A stretch of 64,000 bases of DNA from Ignavibacteria bacterium (GTDB lineage Bacteria; Bacteroidota; Ignavibacteria; Tepidaquicellales; Tepidaquicellaceae). A program made the position numbers and the translations under genes. Position 1 is the stretch's first letter, and the number at the start of each line of letters is the position of its first letter. The notes under the pieces were generated by a model. The model ran no database searches, was not told the origin of the DNA, and saw nothing but the letters and a program-made list of their open reading frames with translations. Positions 58,222-64,000 of the stretch are shown one piece after another. The stretch covers positions 209,904 to 273,903 of the forward strand of contig JADJTX010000062.1 in the NCBI GenBank assembly GCA_016710985.1, in the 5' to 3' direction.

Positions 58222-58924
58222 TCAATTACCTCTGTGCAGCTCTGTGTACTCTGAGTCTCTGTGGTAAAAGATGAAAAGACAATATACTGTTTCTATTCTA
58301 CTCATCAGAAATTGATCCTTAGCTCTTTTCTCCATTTCACCGGCAATCACCGCGGCGGCTCCGCCCTGTTCCTGAGCTTCTCCGATTATATTATGATAAC
58401 TTTCTTTATCTCTGTCCTGACTTAATTTGAAAACATGGTTCATCTTTACTTCAATTTCAAAAGCTACAATTGCCTTCATTAATTTTTGTGTGTACTCAGA
58501 TGGAAGGTTATCAAAATCGTAGTAGAGTTTTTTATCTTGGTTTTCAAAATGAAGAGTTATCATTCGCGCACATCTACTAATGCATCGTCATCCAGGAAAT
58601 CTGATAGTGCCTTTAGCATGTACGTCATATAATTCCATGTTGAAGGAGTATGAGGATTACTGTACCACGTACTACTTACATATGTGTGATCACTGTGAAA
58701 ACTACAAGTACATTTTCATTGTGTAAAAAAGCTTTATGATGATCTGTATCCTTCATCATATGTCCTCTTAATATTTTCGCCGTCATGCTCTTCAATAAAT
58801 ACGGCACCTGTGTGGCAACAGGTTTATTTTCTGAATCACATCCGATAAAAAGCAAAAGGATGTTCGTCGATAAATTCTTTAATTACTTTTTCATTTTTTC
58901 TTTGTATCAGGGAAGGCCGTACAT
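58222..58924 (-). pseudogene. PaiB-like FMN-binding split-barrel protein, frameshifted
   Basis: Joined across frames it reads KVIKEFIDEHPFAF, GCDSENKPVATQVPVF, MKDTDHHKAFLHNENVLVVFT, STWYSNPHTPSTWNYM, LDDDALVDV and finally MITLHFENQDKKLYYDF ... KAIVAFEIEVKMNHVFKLSQD. This is the usual order of the PaiB/FMN-binding family (about 210-220 residues). The 3' end of the frame runs through a family A repeat arm (58228-58266), which encodes the odd tail TELHRGN. Two to four indels. Start ATG at 58924 (MYGLP as written; MYRPS if one base is corrected). Confidence 0.75.
58228..58266. repeat. Family A right arm inside the 3' end of the PaiB-like gene
   Basis: CCTCTGTGCAGCTCTGTGTACTCTGAGTCTCTGTGGTA. See the family A elements at 30104 and 44262. 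Confidence 0.75.
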
Positions 58925-59173
58925 AGCTATGTTTATTTAAGTTATAATTTAATTTCCCGTTAGTTTGTTAAACTTACATTTATTTAAATTCTTAATGTTT
59001 AAAATTGCTTAGGTTAGTTCAGGATGTTGAAGTTTCTGAGGAAAACATTTAAATATACACAATAACTTTTAAAATACAATATGAACTAAAATGAACACTG
59101 AATAACTGGTAACAAGGATTGGAATAATACTGTCTTGTCGTAAGTTAATTTCGATCTGTCCAAAAGACCGATG

Positions 59174-59220
59174 TTCACCACAGATCACACAAAGAATGCA
59201 CAAAGGGCACAAAGACTAAA
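59174..59220. repeat. Family B left arm, half copy
   Basis: TTCACCACAGATCACACAAAGAATGCACAAAGGGCACAAAGAC resembles the left arm at 50047. No right arm nearby. 58925-59336 holds no gene. Confidence 0.6.
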
Positions 59221-59336
59221 ATGTTAAAAAGGAATCCACTGAAGTTTCTCCATTTTTCCTATTTTCCTTGACTAAATACACAGTTTGCATTAACTTTGCA
59301 CTACAAAGTACTTTCTAACATAGATTCAATCATAAT

Positions 59337-59971
59337 ATGGAAAATAATAAGGATCATCTTGAAACACTCAACGAGATAAAAGGTCTGATGCAAAGATCGT
59401 CAAGATTTCTCATCGCTCAGCGGAATGTCCTCTGAAATTGCGCCTAGATAGCCGCGATCTTAGGCCCTGTGATCATCAGCATTTATTTTCATACAGGATT
59501 TTGAACGAATAACTTCGATCACGATCAAGTCAAAAAGATCAGCTTTCCGTCACCGTGACTTTTATAGTTGAATTTCCTAGGCAGTCTTCATACTTGCTTT
59601 GATGCTTACAACCATTTCTCATCCCGCAAAGCAAAAAAAAAAACATAATTTTCTGGGATAGTATGGCAAAAAGAGTTTTTATGAACCTCTTTATCTTTAC
59701 TACCGGAGGAATATTTTGCCTGATACTATTCTATTACGGGAATTTATTTTCTGATCGTCTCTTGCAAATGTTAATATTCTATGGACTTGACTGATAAATG
59801 TAAGTGTTCACCGTCAAGGAAGTTATGTAGCTTGGTGTATTAGAGATTCTCTGGGGATCTTTCGGAGGCTTTTAAAATCGTTTATCCTTTCATGATTCCG
59901 GATTGCTGGATTCGGAATATTTCATCTGATATACGGGAATTTATGTGTATCTAAAATACGAAAGAGCTTAA
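59337..59971 (+). pseudogene. Small multi-pass membrane protein, frameshifted
   Basis: MENNKDHLETLNEIKGLMQRSSRF at the start, then broken frames; a central FWDSMAKRVFMNLFIFTTGGIFCLILFYYG and end FGIFHLIYG ... YLKYERA can be recognised in different frames. The pattern LNEIKxLMxRSSRFLSLSG... FWDSMAKRLLMNLFIPLxxGGIFCLxLLYYG is one I know from Bacteroidota-like membrane proteins that lie beside a small winged-helix regulator. The next gene begins 3 bases after its stop. Function unknown. Confidence 0.5.
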
Positions 59972-59973
59972 CG

Positions 59974-60283
59974 TTGAAGAGTATTATTGAAAATCTTGAT
60001 AAAGTCTTAGAGAGCAGGGTCAGGTTGGGAGTCATGTCGATCCTTGTTGTCAGTGATTCGGCGGACTTCAACACATTAACAGATGCTGGATGTTACAGAC
60101 GGAAATCTTGCAAATCACATCAGTGCACTTGAAAAAAGCAAATACATTAAAATTAAAAGATCATAGGAAAAAAACGAATACAGCTTTTATACAGTTACAG
60201 ATGCGGGCAGTGAGAGCATTTACAACCATTTGAACGCACTTGAACAATTAATTAAAACCAATATCCAAATTCAAAAAAAATGA
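59974..60283 (+). pseudogene. Winged-helix transcriptional regulator, frameshifted
   Basis: About 103 residues: KSIIENLDKVLESRVRLGVMSILVVSDSADFNTLKQMLDV, TDGNLANHISALEKSKYIKIKR, KNTNTAF and LEQLIKTNIQIQKK are read across two to three frames. This is the MarR/ArsR-like winged helix of small transcriptional regulators; DGNLANHISALEKSKYI is the recognition segment. Start TTG 59974. It overlaps the next gene (ATGA at 60280), so the three genes are one unit, with the regulator likely controlling its two membrane partners. Confidence 0.6.
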
Positions 60284-61539
60284 TAGTGAAAGATGAAACA
60301 TTATAACATACATTAACGATCCTAAAGAGCTTGAAAAATTATTCATATAGGATTCGTCATCATTCAGGCGTGAATTTAATTTAATTTATCCTGAATTAAG
60401 AAATAATCAGCTTGAAGGATTTCTTGGAATGAAAGACGGAATTATAGAATAATAAGAGATTCCGGAAACTCCCTAGGAGAATTGATGTTTGCAATACCTG
60501 CTTCCTTAATCGCAGGCATCTTTGCAAATATCCCGGAAATATTTCAAGCAGATGAGACTGTATTTTACTCGAGAAACATTGGATTCATTGCTTTGCTGAT
60601 GATAACAATTTATTTCGGATGGGTCGGCAATCTTACTAAAAGAAAAATCATTGCAGCTGCATCAGCGTTTTTGGCTTCCGCGGTATTCATTAATCTGATT
60701 CCGTAAACGACTGGAGGGATACTTTCATTATTAACCAGCATTCATCTCCCCGCTATTTCTCTGGACTGTATTAGGATTTGTGGTTACCGGAGACAGGCTT
60801 AATGATTATCAGAAAAGAATGGACTTCGAGGCATACAACGGTGATCTCATTGTCATAACAGCAATCATACTGATATCGGGCACGCAATTGACAGCGATGA
60901 CTCAGGGACTATTTTCACTGATTGGTCTGGAGATATTTGATTTTTACAAAACCGTTTGTGATCATACCCGGCCTTGTAGCCGCGCCGATAGTTGCAACAT
61001 ACGTACTAAAAAACTCTTCAGTTAGGGGCAAGGTCTCACCTGTGATCGCCAGAATATTCAGTCCGGTTGGTTTTGATTACACCTCGTCGGTATATTTAAT
61101 CGCAATTATTGCTACCGGAAAAGATCCGTACAATGACAGGGAATTCTTCTGACATTCAACATTCTCTTTGATAGGCGTGATGGCAATAGCATTATTTTCC
61201 GTAGCTGAGACTTCCGTTTAAAAAGGCGAACTTCGCACAGAGATCGTGATATTGTTTCTTCTTTCTTCAGTAATTCAATCGTAAACTGTATTGCATTGTC
61301 ATGCGATCGTATTCAGAATTTTGAATGGGGGATCACGCCGAACCGACTTGTTGTCCTTTGAGGTAATGTCCTTATCCTTACAAATCTCTTACTCGTTACT
61401 GATACCATTCAGAGCAATGTTTAATAAAAGTGAGCCTAAAGAAGTTGAAAAGATAGTTTCAAAATTCCTTGCTATTGCTTATTGTTCATGGACTGTCATT
61501 GTAGTATTTATATTTCCGCTTGTGTTTAATTTCAGATAG
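60280..61539 (+). pseudogene. Large multi-pass membrane protein, frameshifted
   Basis: Read across frames: ITYINDPKELEKLF, NSLGELMFAIPASLIAGIF, FYSRNIGFIALLMITIYFGW, FVVTGDRLNDYQKRMDF, GLFSLIGLEIFDFY, FKTVVIPGLVAAPIVATYV, RIFSPVVLITLVVYLIAIIATGKDPYNDREF, and C-terminus KIVSKFLAIAYCSWTVIVVFIFPLVFNF. About 10 membrane segments. I do not recognise the family with certainty. It is the third gene of the regulator cassette. Confidence 0.5.
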
Positions 61540-61676
61540 AGTTTTCAAAATCTACGTTGTTTGTTAACCAAAAATTTATTCAGCCAGATATTAAATAATT
61601 TTATTACTGAGTAAAATTCTATTCATCAGTCCTAATGTTTTCTGACGGTTATTAGTTCATGCTGTCTTGACATTCT

Positions 61677-62211
61677 TCAAATAATTTTAAAGAAATCAAT
61701 TCGAAAAATTTAAAATTCAATACAAAAGAACTCGTAATAAAGTTAAACTGCGGCAGTCTTTTCGAGTTGTGTGTATGTTGACAAGCTGTGCTTTGGGGGA
61801 CACGAAAATTATATATATTTGAATCAATTACTGGAAAGTATTTTACCTTTCAACGTGTACCTAGGTACATTGACCAACAATTTGTTTTCAATCCTGTCGG
61901 ATTCCTCTAAAGAATCTATTTCGATAAGGATGACAACCAAATTTGGCCAACGAGAAAACCTCGAACCGAATCAGTATTGGTTTAAAAAAGACAATGGTCA
62001 TATTGTCCCAATAGATTCTATAAATATAAATACTTCAGGATACGTTGGAAAAATATTCAGACTTAATGATAATAAACAACTTCGAGCTGCATATGGATTT
62101 AAAAAGCAATGAGTTTACCTTATCTTTCTGATGATGGAACAGTATTTTTGTAGGATATCCGGGAGTTTTTATGATAAAAAACTGGTGCTTGTACATTGGA
62201 ATAGTTCATAA
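61677..62211 (+). pseudogene. Remnant of a hypothetical protein
   Basis: Pieces SNNFKEINSKNLKFNTKELVIKLNCG, ENYIYLNQLLESILPFNVYLG and SLPYLSDDGTVF lie in three frames, and one open run of 113 codons (61771-62112) is present. No family recognised. It may be one mis-sequenced small gene. Confidence 0.3.
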
Positions 62212-62326
62212 CATCCAATAGATAAATCAACTTTCATCTTCTTTTAACCTCTTCAAAAAATTTCCATCTACTATTTCAATGTCACTCTGATGTAAAAATA
62301 AATCTGCTGTAACGATGTAAAAATAT

Positions 62327-62417
62327 ATTTATGTTAATTCTATTTAAAAAATTATTGCTAATATTTTTTATTCGTCATCATTTGTAGAAATTTGTGGTAC
62401 CTTTTTCTTTATTTTGT
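62327..62417. repeat. Dispersed repeat family C, copy 3
   Basis: ATGTTAATTCTATTTAAAAAATTATTGCTAATATTTTTTATTCGTCATC ... TTCTTTATTTTGTGA. Matches 39418-39526 except for the end. The rest of 62212-62502 has no gene. Confidence 0.65.
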
Positions 62418-62502
62418 GATTTACCAAACATATAAGTGTTACATTTATCACCACTTATTCTTAAGTTTGAATATTACCTAAAATACTATAATAATTCTTA
62501 GT

Positions 62503-63973
62503 ATGTACAAGTCAACTCTAATAGATGTATTAAAAACTTTCAGTAACTGGGTGGAAATGAAAGAATTCATCTTATTTATTCAGTCGCCTTACTATAACAA
62601 AAATCAAGTGTCTTTAAATTATTTGAGCAGATAAGAAAGCATCATCCGGAATTTGATGAAAAAATCTGCATAAAAATTGCTTTTTAAAAAGGCGTTCGGA
62701 AAGATCAAATACGGTGAAAGCTTTATGGGGATGACAATATCTAGACTGATGTGAGTTTGCAAAGGAATTTATGATTCAAAAAACCTGGAAGCGAAATGAT
62801 TCAAACAAGGATGCTGTGCTTCGGGATGAACTGAATTTCAGAGATTTTCAGGATGCGATGATGAAATCTATAAAGAGTCTTAAAAAAATAGTAAAGCAAA
62901 GAAAGCAAAAGAAGCGGGATGTATCTTGTAAATTACATGACTTGAATATTTTAAGAATGAAGTGAAGGTCATCAGGATACAAAAACTTATTACTTATAAA
63001 GATACTCTCGATGAAAAGCTGATACAAACAGAAGAGCCTGAAATATCTTTTTTCATAAATTCATTGAAATTCTGTCAGTATTTTTAAATCAGAAAACACT
63101 CGTTGTGAATGTAAAAGGTTATCCGGATTTTATGAATAGTATTTTCGATTATTTAAAACAGAACAGTGAATACTTGAAAATTCCGGTTTTAAAAGTTTAC
63201 TATAACATTTGTTTAATGTTAATTACAAACGACGAAAAATATTTCTTTGAGGTTAAAAAAATGCTGTTTCAAAGCAAAGATGTTAGCATTAAAGCGGCAA
63301 TGAAAGTTCAAATATGACAGCGATCTTAAGAAACTATGCTCAGAAGAAATTTAATGACGGAAGGGAAGAATACACAGCGTATATTATTGATTTTATAAAA
63401 TATTCCATCAAACATAACTTACTCACACTTTCACAGCACGGTAAATACATAAGTAGATGAGATTTATGACTATAGTGTGGGCAGGAATTGGCTCGAATGA
63501 ATATGAATGGACTGAAAACTTCATAAAAAAAAAAAAAAAAATTCACAGACCGGATAGAACCTGGATAAGAAACAATATGTCCTTGCTTACAGCCTGGCGT
63601 GTCTGGGAATTTTGATAGGAAAAATGACCTGGAGCTCTGGAAAAGCTTTAAAGAGCGGTCCTATAAAGAATGTGTTTCATAAATCCGCGATAAAGCAGGA
63701 CAACTATTATGATATATTATGAACTTAAATGGTTTTGTACAAGCCGCTGAACTTTTGGATTCATATGTTCACTTTGTCAAAACAAATAAATCTGCTTTTG
63801 AAATGTATCTGAGTAAATGTAATTCATTCATTGGTTACTTCAGCAGACTGTTTAAATTGAATTATAAAACAGGGAATAATTTGGTACGAGATATCAAAAT
63901 TAATTTCAGAACTGAAGCGCTTCACATCTGAAAGCGGCTTTTGGAGAAAGGGAAAGAGCTTAATAATGAGTAA
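62503..63973 (+). pseudogene. Degraded paralogue of the helical protein at 36524
   Basis: Begins MYKSTLIDVLKTFSNWVEMKEFILFIQSPYYNKNQ, which parallels the start of the gene at 36524 (INTKLISVLKTF ... FVNSPYFNKNQ). Later fragments in other frames are KKAFGKIKYGESFMG, QKLITYKDTLDEKLIQTEEPEISFF, VVNVKGYPDFMNSIFDYLKQ and YEISKLISELKRFTSESGFW. It ends KELNNE with TAA at 63971-63973. At least ten frame changes or stops. The stop codon is the first unit of the TAATGAG array, which continues to the window end. Confidence 0.7.
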
Positions 63974-64000
63974 TGAGTAATGAGTAATAAGTAATGAGTA
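63964..64000. repeat. Period-7 tandem array (TAATGAG), at window end
   Basis: Units TAATGAG x3, TAATAAG, TAATGAG, TA; probably continues beyond the window. It contains the stop codon of the upstream gene remnant. Confidence 0.9.

Overview
This 64 kb window is AT-rich bacterial chromosome from the Bacteroidota/Chlorobiota/Ignavibacteriota group, most likely an Ignavibacterium-like lineage. The evidence is: four secreted repeat proteins ending in a type IX secretion sorting domain with the motif NYPNPFNP; a eukaryotic-like IleS; atpD-atpC as a free-standing pair; an ileS-dksA-lspA operon; and promoters of the -33 TTTG / -7 TAnnTTTG type. No phage, insertion sequence or CRISPR array was seen.

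Layout. 0-2.5 kb: two tandem Asp-box/sorting-domain proteins. 3.1-6.2 kb: hpnC-hpnD-hpnE, the farnesyl diphosphate to squalene pathway, coupled by ATGA overlaps. 6.5-12.4 kb: a 2-hydroxyacyl-CoA-dehydratase-like protein and a double BadF-type ATPase activase, with a small CxC/C protein between them. 12.5-15.8 kb: a MalT-like regulator with a C-terminal BTAD domain. 15.8-26.7 kb: essential genes, mostly on the minus strand (a helical protein, secA, ferredoxin on plus, lspA, dksA-like, ileS, a Spy-like protein, an anti-sigma factor and an ECF sigma factor). 27-34 kb: GNAT, DUF1460 amidase, plsY, a lone transketolase N-terminal half, a DASS transporter, atpD, atpC and tRNA-Lys. 34-55 kb: an accessory region of lipoproteins, secreted proteins, serine-hydrolase paralogues and small hypotheticals, with long repeat-filled spacers. 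55.5-64 kb: strongly degraded copies of a nucleotide cyclase, a PaiB-like protein, a regulator with two membrane proteins, and a paralogue of the gene at 36.5 kb.

Two features cut across the whole window. First, at least 16 genes, including essential ones (secA, ileS, atpD), are interrupted by one-base indels, nearly all in A or T runs. This is best explained by uncorrected long-read sequence error, so I annotate these as single genes spanning the break. The density of breaks and stops rises sharply after about 54 kb. Second, the spaces between genes are filled with short tandem arrays of period 7 or 9, several of which begin at or contain the stop codon of the upstream gene, and with at least seven families of imperfect inverted-repeat elements whose arms are themselves built of short direct repeats. 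These repeat systems, the heptapeptide-repeat ORF near 34.5 kb and the paralogous unknown family (36.5 and 62.5 kb) are the parts least explained by known biology. I found no clear new defence or biosynthetic system.
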